A stretch of DNA of 20,200 nucleotides from Pseudomonadota bacterium (GCA_023399635.1 JAEWOP010000147.1:1-20200); one strand, 5' to 3'. Shown: positions 1-8,781, numbered from the stretch's first letter. The notes: a model not told the origin generated them from the sequence alone. Made by a program: numbers and translations.

Positions 1-2
1 AC

Positions 3-1409
3 ATGAACATGCTCCGGGTCTGGGGCGGCGGCTTCTACGAGCACGACTGGTTCTACGACCTCTGCGACCGGCTGGGCCTGATGGTCTGGCAGGACTTCCA
101 GTTCGCCTGCAACCTCTATCCGTCGACGCCGGACTTCCTCGACGACGTGGCGGAGGAGGTGGACTACCAGGTTCGTCGCCTGGCCAGCCATCCGTCGATC
201 GTCGTCTGGTGCGGTGACAACGAGCTTGTCGGCGCGCTCAATTGGTTCAAGGAATCGCTGGAGAACCGCGACCGCTATCTCGTCTCCTACGACCGCCTGA
301 ACCGGACGATCGAGCAGACGCTGCAGAAGGCGGCCCCGCAGGCGATCTGGTGGCCGTCGAGCCCCGCTTCCGGCTACCTGGACTATGGCGACGCCTGGCA
401 CGCCGACGGCTCCGGCGACATGCACTACTGGTCGGTGTGGCACGAGAACAAGAGCTTCGATAACTATCGTTCGGTCCGCCCGCGCTTCTGCTCGGAGTTC
501 GGCTTCCAGTCCTACACGTCGTTGCCGGTCATCCAGACCTATGCCGAGCCGAAGGACATGAACATCGCTTCTCCGGTGATGGAGCACCATCAGAAGAATG
601 CCGGCGGCAACGAGCGGATCGCGGCGACGATGTTCTGCTACTTCCGCTTCCCGAAGGACTTCGCAAACTTCGTTTATCTGAGCCAGGTACAGCAGGCGCT
701 GGCGATCCGCACCGCCGTCGACTATTGGCGGTCGCTGAAGCCGCATTGCATGGGAACGCTCTACTGGCAGCTCAACGACACCTGGCCTGTCGCCTCCTGG
801 TCGAGCCTCGACTATGGCGGCGGCTGGAAGGTCCTGCACTATGTCGCGCGACGCTTCTTCCAGCCGGTCACGGTTGCCGCCATTCCCTCGGAAGATGGCG
901 CCGAGATACGGATCTCGCTGGTCAACGACACGCCGGACGACGTCACCGTCACCATCAACCTGGCAACGGTGTCTCTCGACGGGACCCGTACGCCGCTGAG
1001 AAGCGTCGACGCCCTCTGCTCGCCGGATGCGGCGGTGACGGCGGCCACCCTGTCGGCAGCAGACCTACCGCCGGGCAGCCTGCTGTTCTGGAGCTTCACT
1101 GCCAGCAACGGCATGGGCGGCGACGGGCACTATGTCCACGGCACCTACAAGGCGCTCGAGCTAGAGCCAGCCGGATTGGAAGTGTCCATGTCTCTGGCCG
1201 GTGACGGTGCCTTTGACCTCCTTGTGCAGGCGTCGGGGCTTGCGCTCTTCGTCATGGTTGAGAGTGATACCCCCGGCCGCTATTCCGACAACGCCTTCGA
1301 CCTCGCGGCCGGTGAAAGTCGCCGCATCACCTTCACGCCATCGGAGCCCAGCGCAGCAGCGCCGGTGTTCCGAATCTACGACCTCTATTCCTGCCAGTCG
1401 GCGGGATGA
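3..1409 (+). CDS. Beta-mannosidase, glycoside hydrolase family 2 (C-terminal part, cut by window start)
   Basis: The visible 468 residues are the catalytic TIM barrel and C-terminal beta domains of a GH2 beta-mannosidase, which removes beta-linked mannose from the non-reducing end of manno-oligosaccharides. The reading frame is already open at base 3, so the N-terminal sugar-binding and immunoglobulin-like domains lie upstream; family members usually have about 800 residues or more. Seen directly: the motif LRVWGGGFYEHDWFYDLCD near the visible start, WCGDNE with the likely acid/base Glu at visible residue 74, and SEFGFQS with the likely nucleophile Glu at visible residue 166. Both catalytic residues are present, so the enzyme should be active. 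The sugar isomerase gene starts 39 bases after the stop, in the same direction, which suggests one operon. The Met at base 3 is an internal residue and not the start. The family assignment is firm; the exact glycan is not known. Confidence 0.9.
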   Translation: MNMLRVWGGGFYEHDWFYDLCDRLGLMVWQDFQFACNLYPSTPDFLDDVAEEVDYQVRRLASHPSIVVWCGDNELVGALNWFKESLENRDRYLVSYDRLNRTIEQTLQKAAPQAIWWPSSPASGYLDYGDAWHADGSGDMHYWSVWHENKSFDNYRSVRPRFCSEFGFQSYTSLPVIQTYAEPKDMNIASPVMEHHQKNAGGNERIAATMFCYFRFPKDFANFVYLSQVQQALAIRTAVDYWRSLKPHCMGTLYWQLNDTWPVASWSSLDYGGGWKVLHYVARRFFQPVTVAAIPSEDGAEIRISLVNDTPDDVTVTINLATVSLDGTRTPLRSVDALCSPDAAVTAATLSAADLPPGSLLFWSFTASNGMGGDGHYVHGTYKALELEPAGLEVSMSLAGDGAFDLLVQASGLALFVMVESDTPGRYSDNAFDLAAGESRRITFTPSEPSAAAPVFRIYDLYSCQSAG

Positions 1410-1448
1410 CCTTTCTTGCAGACGGGCGCAGAGCCCAGGGAGGATGAC

Positions 1449-2213
1449 ATGACCAAACTCGGTTTCCAGCTCTACAGCGCGCGCAATTTCCCGCCGCTTG
1501 CCGACACGCTGACCGCGCTCGCCAAGGCGGGCTATGCAGAGGTAGAAGGTTATGGCGGCCTCTATGCGAGCATGGACGAAAGCCAGTTGAAGGCGATGAA
1601 GGCCGATCTTGACGCCAATGGCCTGACCATGCCGACGGGTCACTTCGGGCTTGATCTTCTGGAGAAGCAGCCGGAGCAGGCCCTGTTGATTGCGAAGACG
1701 CTCGGCATGGAGGCTATCTACTGCCCGCATCTCGCTCCCGACCAGCGTCCGACGGAAGCGGCTGGCTGGCGCGCCTTCGGCAAGCGGCTCTCTGAAGCCG
1801 GCCAGCGCTACAGAGACGCCGGCTACACCTTCGGCTGGCACAACCATGACTTCGAGTTCAAGACGCTCGAAGATGGCACGATTCCGCAGCAGCAGATCCT
1901 CGAAGGCGGCCCGGATCTCGCCTGGGAAGCCGACATCGCCTGGGTCATCCGCGGCGGGGCCGATCCGATCGCATGGATTGACCGCTATGGCGATCGCATC
2001 ACTGCCGTCCACGTGAAGGATATCGCGCCGGCGGGCGAGAATGCGGACGAAGATGGCTGGGCTGATGTCGGCCACGGCACCGTCGACTGGAAGGGGTTGA
2101 TGACGGCGCTACGCGAGAAGACGCAGACCAGGCACTACGTCGTCGAGCACGACAATCCGAACGATCTCGAGCGACTGATTTCCCGGTCGATCGCAGCCTT
2201 CAAGACCTACTGA
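1449..2213 (+). CDS. Sugar phosphate isomerase/epimerase (AP endonuclease 2-like TIM barrel)
   Basis: A 254-residue protein of the xylose isomerase-like TIM-barrel superfamily, whose members isomerise or epimerise sugars or keto-sugars using a divalent metal. Candidate metal and substrate residues are seen in WHNHDFEF (about 130-137), WEAD (159-162), HVKD (188-191) and VVEHDNP (231-237). It has no signal peptide and is probably cytoplasmic. The start was placed at the ATG at 1449 because GGGAGGA lies just upstream; an in-frame ATG at 1416 would add 11 residues unlike the family. It lies between the beta-mannosidase and a Gfo/Idh/MocA dehydrogenase. Such isomerase-dehydrogenase pairs are common in sugar or inositol catabolic operons, so the two may act on consecutive intermediates. 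The true substrate cannot be read from the sequence. Confidence 0.88.
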   Translation: MTKLGFQLYSARNFPPLADTLTALAKAGYAEVEGYGGLYASMDESQLKAMKADLDANGLTMPTGHFGLDLLEKQPEQALLIAKTLGMEAIYCPHLAPDQRPTEAAGWRAFGKRLSEAGQRYRDAGYTFGWHNHDFEFKTLEDGTIPQQQILEGGPDLAWEADIAWVIRGGADPIAWIDRYGDRITAVHVKDIAPAGENADEDGWADVGHGTVDWKGLMTALREKTQTRHYVVEHDNPNDLERLISRSIAAFKTY

Positions 2214-2237
2214 CACATCAGCATTTCGGAGCCCCAC

Positions 2238-3371
2238 ATGGCCAAGGAACTCGGCGTCGGCATCATCGGATGCGGCAATATCTCTGTCACCTATCTGGCG
2301 CTGGCGCCGATGTTCAAGGGCGTCAAGATGCTCGCCTGCGCCGACCTCAATCCGAAAGCTCCACAATTGCGCGCAGAAGAGTACGGAGTGAAGGCGCAGA
2401 CAATTGACGAACTGCTGGGCAATGACGAGCTCGACGTCATCGTCAACCTGACAATCCCGGATGCTCATTTTGCGGTCTCGAAGGCGATCCTCGAAGCCGG
2501 CAAGCACGTCTACTCGGAAAAACCGCTGGTGCTGTCGCTCGAGGAGGGCGAGGAGCTGAGGCGGATCGCCCGGGAGAAGGGGCTGGCGATAGGCTGTGCC
2601 CCGGATACCTTCCTCGGCGGCGCGCATCAGCTTGCCCGCAAGTATGTCGATGAGGGTGGCGTCGGCCGCATCACCTCCGGCACCTGCCACGTCATGAGCG
2701 CCGGCATGGAGATGTGGCACCCCAATCCCGGCTTCTTCTTCCTCAAGGGCGGTGGGCCGATCCTCGATCTCGGTCCCTATTATGTGGCGAACCTCATCAA
2801 TCTGATCGGGCCGGTGAAGCGGGTTGCGGCGCTCACTTCCATGGCAAATCCGACCCGCACAATCACCAGCCAGCCGCTGGCGGGCCAGACAATCCCGGTC
2901 GAAACGCCGACAAACATCCATGCGCTGCTGGAGTTCGTGAACGGCGCGACGATCACCATGTCGGCGAGCTGGGATGTCTGGTCGCACCGCCATGCCAACA
3001 TGGAGCTCTATGGTACCGAGGGCTCGCTCTATGTGCCCGACCCGAACTTCTTCGGCGGCCTTGTCGAGGCGTCCGGCCGCGACAAGGACATCAAGCCGCT
3101 GCCCGCCTGGGATCATCCGTTCTCCAAGGCAAACCAGGAGCATCCCAACGGCCCGCGTGCCAATTATCGCGCTGCCGGACTCGCCGACATGGCCATGGCG
3201 CTGATCGAGAAGCGCGACCCGCGCTGCTCGCTGGATCGCTCCCTGCATGGCATCGACGTGCTCACCTCGATCCTGAAATCCGGTGAGGAAGGGCGTTTCA
3301 TCGACATGACCACCACCTGCACCCAGCCGGAGCCGCTCGGCATCGACGAGGCGCTGGCGCTTCTGCGCTGA
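2238..3371 (+). CDS. Gfo/Idh/MocA family NAD(P)-dependent oxidoreductase
   Basis: A 377-residue dehydrogenase of the glucose-fructose oxidoreductase / inositol dehydrogenase / MocA family. An N-terminal Rossmann fold is shown by GVGIIGCGNIS (residues 6-16), and the conserved EKP motif at 94-96 supplies the usual catalytic-region lysine. The C-terminal two-thirds is the alpha/beta substrate domain, with a run of glycines and the segment GGGPILDLGPYY typical of the family. GGAG sits 8 bases before the ATG. There is no signal peptide, so it is cytoplasmic and not a secreted Gfo. It starts 24 bases after the isomerase stop and is followed by a strong hairpin (3380-3412) before the aldo/keto reductase. 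Inferred role: oxidation of a released or imported sugar, possibly giving a keto-sugar for the neighbouring isomerase. Substrate and cofactor preference are unknown. Confidence 0.9.
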   Translation: MAKELGVGIIGCGNISVTYLALAPMFKGVKMLACADLNPKAPQLRAEEYGVKAQTIDELLGNDELDVIVNLTIPDAHFAVSKAILEAGKHVYSEKPLVLSLEEGEELRRIAREKGLAIGCAPDTFLGGAHQLARKYVDEGGVGRITSGTCHVMSAGMEMWHPNPGFFFLKGGGPILDLGPYYVANLINLIGPVKRVAALTSMANPTRTITSQPLAGQTIPVETPTNIHALLEFVNGATITMSASWDVWSHRHANMELYGTEGSLYVPDPNFFGGLVEASGRDKDIKPLPAWDHPFSKANQEHPNGPRANYRAAGLADMAMALIEKRDPRCSLDRSLHGIDVLTSILKSGEEGRFIDMTTTCTQPEPLGIDEALALLR

Positions 3372-3379
3372 TCGGCTAT

Positions 3380-3412
3380 TGATGCGGAGCGGGCCGTGCC
3401 CGCTTCGCATCA
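3380..3412 (+). other. Intercistronic hairpin between dehydrogenase and aldo/keto reductase genes
   Basis: A 15-pair stem (3380-3394 with 3398-3412, one G-U pair) closes a 3-base loop CGT. It starts 9 bases after the dehydrogenase stop and ends 6 bases before the Shine-Dalgarno AGGAGG of the next gene. No run of T follows on either strand, so a factor-independent terminator is not supported. It could protect the 3' end of the upstream message, mark a processing site or lower expression of the downstream genes. Confidence 0.7.
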
Positions 3413-3430
3413 GGACAGAAGGAGGATGTC

Positions 3431-4477
<1,047 letters not shown>

Positions 4478-4489
4478 ACAGCCTATGAT

Positions 4490-4511
4490 GCCCGGCGGCT
4501 TGCCGCCGGGC
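4490..4511 (+). other. Perfect 22-base hairpin between aldo/keto reductase and GH43 genes
   Basis: GCCCGGCGGC and its exact reverse complement are separated by only TT; it is best drawn as a nine-pair GC stem with the tetraloop CTTG. It lies 13 bases after the reductase stop and ends 8 bases before the Shine-Dalgarno region GGAGGAG of the GH43 gene. No T-run follows, so it is more likely an RNA-stability or processing element than a simple terminator. It is similar in placement to the hairpin at 3380-3412. Confidence 0.7.
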
Positions 4512-4537
4512 GGTGATCCTAGTGGAGGAGCAGCAAG

Positions 4538-6154
4538 ATGATTCGCAACCCGATCCTGCCGGGGTTCAATCCCGACCCGTCCATCTGCCGCGTCGGCGAG
4601 GATTACTACATCGTCACCTCCACCTTCGAATGGTATCCCGGCGTCCAGATCCATCATTCCCGCGACCTGGTGAATTGGACGCTGGTACGCCGTCCGCTGG
4701 AGCGGGCGAGCCAGCTCGACATGCGTGGCAATCCCGACAGCTCCGGCATCTGGGCGCCCTGTCTCTCCTATGCCGACGGGCTGTTCTGGCTCGTCTATAC
4801 CGACGTCAAGCGCTTCGACGGCAACTTCAAGGACGCCCACAACTATATCGTCACCTCGCCGACTATCGAAGGGGAGTGGTCGGACCCCGTCTATGTGAAC
4901 TCCTCCGGCTTCGACCCGTCGCTCTTCCATGACGATGACGGCCGCAAGTGGTTCGTCAACATGCAGTGGAACCACCGCACGGAAAGCTATGGCGGCGCGC
5001 CGAAAAGCCCCGCCTTCGACGGTATCCTGCTGCAGGAATGGGATGCCGGGACGAAGTCGCTTAAGGGGCCGATCAAGAACATCTTTGCCGGCAGCCCTCT
5101 CGGTCTGGTCGAGGGGCCGCATCTCTTCAAGCGCAACGGCTGGTACTATCTGACGACCGCCGAGGGCGGTACCGGCTACGACCACGCCGTCACCATGGCT
5201 CGGTCGCGCGCTATCGATGGTCCTTACGAGATGCATCCGAACATGCATCTTATTACCTCCAAGGATGCGCCCGACGCGGTGCTGCAGAGGGCAGGGCATG
5301 GACAGTATGTCGAGACCCCGGATGGGCAGGCCTATCATACCCATCTCTGCGGCCGTCCGATGCCACCGAAGCGGCGTTGCACGCTAGGCCGAGAGACGGC
5401 GCTGCAGAAGTGCGTCTGGAAGGATGACGACTGGCTCTATCTTGTCCAGGGCGGCGTCGTTCCGGAGGTCGATGTCTCGGCGCCGACGGATGTCGAGCGG
5501 CACGAACAGCCCGCGCGCATCGAAACCCGGTTCGAGCCGGGACCGCTGCCGATGGAGTTCCAATGGCTGCGTACGCCACAGCCGGAGCGCATCTTCAGCC
5601 TTTCGGAGCGGCCGGGTCATCTGCGTCTCTACGGGCGTGAAAGCATCGGCTCCTGGTTTGAGCAGTCCCTGGTCGCGCGGCGGCAGGAGCATCATTCCTT
5701 CCGCGCGGAGACGACCGTGGATTTCTCTCCCGACACCTATCAGCAGGTGGCAGGCCTGACGCATTATTACAACCGCCACAAGTTTCATGCGGTGGTGGTG
5801 ACACTCCATGAGAAGCTCGGCCGGGTGGTGACGATCTTCTCCTGCCCGGGCGATTTCCCGCACGGTCGCATGGTCTTCCCGGCCGATAGCGGGGTGGCGG
5901 TGCCGGACGGCCCGATCGATCTGGCCATGGAGATCCGCGACAACGACCTGCAGTTCTCCTGGCGGGCCGGCGGCAGCAATGACTGGCAGACACTCGGTCC
6001 CGCACTCGATGCAGGCGTCATCTCCGACGAGGGCGGACGCGGCGAACACGGCTCGTTTACCGGCGCCTTTGCAGGCGTCTTCGCGTTCGACACCTCCGGA
6101 CGGGCGAGATCGGCAGACTTCAGCCGCTTCGTCTATGAAGCGATCGAGGGCTGA
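4538..6154 (+). CDS. xynB: Beta-xylosidase / alpha-L-arabinofuranosidase, glycoside hydrolase family 43
   Basis: A 538-residue two-domain GH43 enzyme that removes xylose from the non-reducing end of xylo-oligosaccharides, often with some arabinofuranosidase activity. The N-terminal five-bladed propeller carries the expected catalytic triad: general base Asp13 in NPDPS, pKa-modulating Asp126 in GFDPSLF and general acid Glu192 in LVEGPH. From about residue 330 to the end is the beta-sandwich accessory domain that completes the active site in XynB-type enzymes. The length agrees with that group. There is no signal peptide, so it should act on imported oligosaccharides. The start has GGAGGAG upstream. 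It is the last gene of the sugar operon. Xylosidase is the most likely activity; dual specificity cannot be excluded. Confidence 0.92.
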   Translation: MIRNPILPGFNPDPSICRVGEDYYIVTSTFEWYPGVQIHHSRDLVNWTLVRRPLERASQLDMRGNPDSSGIWAPCLSYADGLFWLVYTDVKRFDGNFKDAHNYIVTSPTIEGEWSDPVYVNSSGFDPSLFHDDDGRKWFVNMQWNHRTESYGGAPKSPAFDGILLQEWDAGTKSLKGPIKNIFAGSPLGLVEGPHLFKRNGWYYLTTAEGGTGYDHAVTMARSRAIDGPYEMHPNMHLITSKDAPDAVLQRAGHGQYVETPDGQAYHTHLCGRPMPPKRRCTLGRETALQKCVWKDDDWLYLVQGGVVPEVDVSAPTDVERHEQPARIETRFEPGPLPMEFQWLRTPQPERIFSLSERPGHLRLYGRESIGSWFEQSLVARRQEHHSFRAETTVDFSPDTYQQVAGLTHYYNRHKFHAVVVTLHEKLGRVVTIFSCPGDFPHGRMVFPADSGVAVPDGPIDLAMEIRDNDLQFSWRAGGSNDWQTLGPALDAGVISDEGGRGEHGSFTGAFAGVFAFDTSGRARSADFSRFVYEAIEG

Positions 6155-6173
6155 AACTTGTTTCGGAGTTATT

Positions 6174-6210
6174 AATATGGAGCCTGAAATGTCCGAGCCA
6201 AGTCCATATT
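6174..6210. repeat. Inverted repeat downstream of the GH43 gene
   Basis: AATATGGA (6174-6181) and TCCATATT (6203-6210) are exact reverse complements separated by 21 bases, in the AT-rich stretch between the GH43 stop and the RcnB-like gene. The second arm runs into TTTTCC on the plus strand. It could end the sugar operon weakly, or be an operator for the gene that follows; neither is shown. Confidence 0.35.
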
Positions 6211-6297
6211 TTCCTTACCGATATGTAATCTTCGCATTCAGATCGCGTTCATCCGCCGGCCCCTAGTTTCCAGCGTGTTCAACACGAGGAAACAGAC

Positions 6298-6645
6298 ATG
6301 AAGAAGTTCGCACTCGTCCTGCTCTCCGCCACGATCCTTGCTGCCCCGATGGCACAGGCCCGGGATCATCATAGTGGCCATAACGACCGTGGCCGCCACA
6401 TCGAACAGCCGGCGCCGCACAAGCGGATGGCGCCGCCGAAGAGGGTGGTAGCTCCAAAGCATCACTGGAAGAAGGGCCACCGGATGACGGCGGCCGAGAG
6501 GCGTCACATGCGCGAGGTGCGCGACTATCGCCGCCACCGCCTTTCCGCGCCGCCGCGCGGCCACCGCTGGGTGCAGATCGATAACGAATTTCTCCTGGTC
6601 GGCATCACATCCGGCATCATCGCCAGCATTATCGCCGGACGGTGA
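6298..6645 (+). CDS. RcnB-like small secreted protein
   Basis: A 115-residue protein with a clear Sec signal peptide (MKKFALVLLSATILAAPMAQA, cleavage near residue 21), so it is periplasmic. The mature part is rich in His, Arg and Lys, and ends with PPRGHRWVQIDNEFLLVGI followed by a hydrophobic stretch (TSGIIASIIA), the signature of the RcnB family. RcnB of Escherichia coli is a periplasmic protein needed for nickel and cobalt homeostasis; many alphaproteobacterial members are uncharacterised. The start has GAGGAAA upstream. It stands alone, convergent with znuA, and shares the hairpin at 6660-6679. The many histidines and the neighbouring zinc genes fit a role in metal handling, but that is inference. 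The family call is good, the metal is unknown. Confidence 0.8.
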   Translation: MKKFALVLLSATILAAPMAQARDHHSGHNDRGRHIEQPAPHKRMAPPKRVVAPKHHWKKGHRMTAAERRHMREVRDYRRHRLSAPPRGHRWVQIDNEFLLVGITSGIIASIIAGR

Positions 6646-6655
6646 CGTGAACAAG

Positions 6656-6683
6656 TTGCAGGGCGGCAGGGGCCGCCCTTCAA
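6656..6683. terminator. Hairpin between the convergent RcnB-like gene and znuA
   Basis: AGGGCGGC (6660-6667) pairs exactly with GCCGCCCT (6672-6679) around the loop AGGG. TTG and CAA flanks add three more pairs past one mismatch. It lies 11 bases after the RcnB-like stop and about 20 bases beyond the znuA stop, the right place for a shared bidirectional terminator. T-runs are poor on both sides, so its strength is uncertain. Confidence 0.55.
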
Positions 6684-6703
6684 CCAATCAGACGCCGTCT
6701 GCT

Positions 6704-7771
6704 TCAAGCACCTGACAGGCAGGTCCTGAGGTTCGTGGCGATCGACCGCATCAGGTCGAAGTAGAGGTCCGGACCCTCCGTCAGCGTGGCGCCTTCCGGA
6801 TCCAGCGTGCCGGATCGGGCGTTCGTGCCTTCGGTCACCACCTGGATAAGCTTCGGCTCGAACTGAGGCTCGGCAAAGACGCAGGCGGCGTCGAGCTCCT
6901 GCACCTTCTGATGGATCTCCTGGACGCGTTCCGCCCCCGGGACGACTTCCGGCGAGACGGTGATCGAGCCTACAACACGGACGCCGTAGTGCTGCTCGAA
7001 GTACTGATAGGCGTCGTGGAAGACGATGAAGGGCTTGTCCTTCACCGGTGCGACGGTTTCTGCGATTTCCTTGTCGAGCGAGTCGATCCGGGTGTTGAGG
7101 CTTTCGAGATTGGCGGCATAGGCCTTTGCATTTTCCGGGTCGGCCTTGGCAAGCGCCTGCTCGATCGCCCCGGCCATCGCCTTCGCATTCATCGGGTCCA
7201 GCCACAGATGGGTGTCGAAGGCGCCATGGTCGTGGGGGTGCTCTTCACCGGCTTCTTCGGCATGATCATGATGATCGTGTTCTTCACCGGCGGCGCCTTC
7301 CGCGGCTTCATCGTGCCCGTGCGCATGGTCTTCGCCAGCATGGTCGTCATGCTCATCTTCCCCGTGCTCGGCGCCCTCGTGCGCGTGGCCCTCATGGCCA
7401 TGGTCATGCGCCTCGAAGGCGCCGCCTTCGCGGAACGGCAGTTTGGTCAGGCCTTCCGCGTCATCGAGTTCGACGACGGTTGCATCCGACGCCAGCGCCT
7501 CCAGCGGCTTTTCGAGGAAGGCTTCCATGCCCGGTCCCATCCAGAACACCATGTCGGCGCCCTCGACGGCGCGAGCGTTCGAGGGCTTCATCGTGAAGGT
7601 ATGCGGTGAGGCGGCACCTTCCACGATCAGCTTCGGCTCGCCGACGCCTTCCATAATGGCCGCGACCAGCGAGTGGATCGGCTTGATGGACACTACGACC
7701 TCCGGGGCAGCGGCGGCTGCCGAGGCCGAGAGGAGGATGGAACTGGCTAGGAAAAGGGCGCGAGCTTTCAT
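6704..7771 (-). CDS. znuA: Zinc ABC transporter, periplasmic zinc-binding protein ZnuA
   Basis: A 355-residue cluster A-I (ZnuA/TroA type) solute-binding protein, which captures zinc in the periplasm and gives it to ZnuB-ZnuC. A signal peptide (MKARALFLASSILLSASAAAAA) begins the protein. Zinc ligands are expected in SIKPIHSLVA, ASPHTFTMKPS and the DTHLWLDP segment. Between the second and third lies the flexible loop typical of zinc-specific members, here with 18 histidines mixed with Asp and Glu over about 65 residues. The start is supported by AAGGAAG just upstream. The gene is divergent from znuC across a 104-base region with two Zur-like palindromes (7803-7815 and 7824-7838), which predicts repression when zinc is plentiful. 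The His-rich loop argues for zinc rather than manganese. Assignment is firm. Confidence 0.96.
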   Translation of the reverse strand: MKARALFLASSILLSASAAAAAPEVVVSIKPIHSLVAAIMEGVGEPKLIVEGAASPHTFTMKPSNARAVEGADMVFWMGPGMEAFLEKPLEALASDATVVELDDAEGLTKLPFREGGAFEAHDHGHEGHAHEGAEHGEDEHDDHAGEDHAHGHDEAAEGAAGEEHDHHDHAEEAGEEHPHDHGAFDTHLWLDPMNAKAMAGAIEQALAKADPENAKAYAANLESLNTRIDSLDKEIAETVAPVKDKPFIVFHDAYQYFEQHYGVRVVGSITVSPEVVPGAERVQEIHQKVQELDAACVFAEPQFEPKLIQVVTEGTNARSGTLDPEGATLTEGPDLYFDLMRSIATNLRTCLSGA

Positions 7772-7802
7772 CGTGACTTCCTTGTCGGGCTCGTAGGGAA
7801 AC

Positions 7803-7815
7803 GTAATGTTATTAC
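7803..7815. promoter_or_regulatory. Candidate Zur box 1 (znuA side)
   Basis: GTAATGTTATTAC is a perfect inverted repeat, five-base arms around GTT, 31 bases upstream of the znuA start. It resembles the gammaproteobacterial Zur core GTTATANTATAAC with a few changes. With zur in the same cluster, binding by Zur is the natural reading, but the sequence alone does not prove it. Confidence 0.6.
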
Positions 7816-7823
7816 ATACGTTG

Positions 7824-7838
7824 CGTTATGCTATAACG
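7824..7838. promoter_or_regulatory. Candidate Zur box 2 (znuC side)
   Basis: CGTTATGCTATAACG is a perfect inverted repeat with six-base arms around GCT. Its core GTTATGCTATAAC differs from the Zur consensus GTTATANTATAAC at a single defined base. It lies 37 bases upstream of the znuC start and 8 bases from box 1, so two Zur dimers could bind side by side and close both divergent promoters. Confidence 0.7.
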
Positions 7839-7875
7839 TGTGTCATAGCGGCAGGCAACAGGGCACGAGAAAAAG

Positions 7876-8781
7876 ATGCTGATGCAAAACAAGGGCGGAT
7901 CTCAGGGCCGCAACCAACTCGTCGACCTGCAGAAGGCCGGCATCCAGCGCAATGGCCGCTGGCTGGTGCGGGGCGTCGATCTGTCCATCAACCGCGGTGA
8001 AATTCTCACCCTGATCGGTCCGAACGGGGCGGGTAAGTCGACGACGGCAAAGCTCGTCACTGGCGTGCTGCGCCCAAGCGAGGGTTCCGTTGCCCGCTCA
8101 GGCGACCTGCGCATCGGATATGTGCCGCAGAAGCTTTCGATTGACTGGACCATGCCTCTGTCCGTCCGCCGGCTCATGCGCCTGACCAACATCCTGACGG
8201 ACGCCGATCTCCTTGCGGCTCTTTCGGCGACTGGAATCTCTCATTTGATCGATGCAGAGGTGCGCCATCTTTCCGGCGGAGAGTTTCAGCGGGCGCTGCT
8301 GGCCCGTGCGATCGCCCGCAAGCCCGACCTGCTCGTGCTCGACGAGCCGGTCCAGGGCGTCGACTTCGCAGGTGAGACGGCGCTCTATGACCTCATCCGC
8401 CAGATCCGCGACTCGACCGGCTGCGGCATCCTGCTCATTTCGCACGACCTGCACATGGTGATGGCGGCGACGGATACTGTGGTCTGCCTGAACGGCCATG
8501 TCTGCTGCCGCGGGACGCCGGATTTCGTCAGCCGCAGTGACGACTACCAGCGTCTCTTCGGTGGCAGTGCACGGGGGCTGGCGCTTTACCGTCACCAGCA
8601 CGATCACACCCATCTGCCGGATGGCCGTGTGCAGCACGGCGACGGTTCTATCACTGACCACTGCCATCCCGGGGACGGCCATCATCATCACGATCGCGAC
8701 CACCAAGGTCATGATCACGGGCACGGTCACCACAGCCACGACCACGGCAGCCAAGACGGGGAGGCGACCCGTCATGCTTGA
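7876..8781 (+). CDS. znuC: Zinc ABC transporter, ATP-binding protein ZnuC
   Basis: A 301-residue ABC ATPase that drives zinc uptake through ZnuB at the inner membrane. Walker A is GPNGAGKST (48-56), the signature LSGGE is at 132-136, Walker B is LLVLDEP (152-158) and the switch His is His190. From about residue 238 to the end there is an extra tail of roughly 64 residues containing 20 histidines, a likely zinc-binding or zinc-sensing extension; E. coli ZnuC is shorter and lacks so rich a tail. The start is uncertain between the ATG at 7876 and one two codons later (7882), since only a weak purine-rich site (GAGAAAAAG) precedes them. The stop overlaps the znuB start by 8 bases, which implies coupled translation. 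Expected to be Zur-repressed. Confidence 0.95.
   Translation: MLMQNKGGSQGRNQLVDLQKAGIQRNGRWLVRGVDLSINRGEILTLIGPNGAGKSTTAKLVTGVLRPSEGSVARSGDLRIGYVPQKLSIDWTMPLSVRRLMRLTNILTDADLLAALSATGISHLIDAEVRHLSGGEFQRALLARAIARKPDLLVLDEPVQGVDFAGETALYDLIRQIRDSTGCGILLISHDLHMVMAATDTVVCLNGHVCCRGTPDFVSRSDDYQRLFGGSARGLALYRHQHDHTHLPDGRVQHGDGSITDHCHPGDGHHHHDRDHQGHDHGHGHHSHDHGSQDGEATRHA

Noticed and set aside
2109..3410. Minus-strand open frame opposite the Gfo/Idh/MocA gene
   Set aside because: The plus strand encodes an intact Rossmann-fold dehydrogenase with its ribosome site; the antisense product is composition-driven.
6525..7205. Minus-strand open frame overlapping the RcnB-like gene and the 3' half of znuA
   Set aside because: It is znuA DNA read in another frame, and the real frame holds the conserved ZnuA sequence to its stop.
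8498..8773. N-terminal extension of the znuB frame
   Set aside because: It is the znuC tail read in a second frame; the ZnuB family N-terminus and a good ribosome site are at 8774.
8587..8781. Possible frameshift or sequencing artefact at the His-rich end of znuC
   Set aside because: The tail ends in a normal stop that overlaps the znuB start by 8 bases, and similar His-rich tails are known in related zinc transporters, so it looks genuine.
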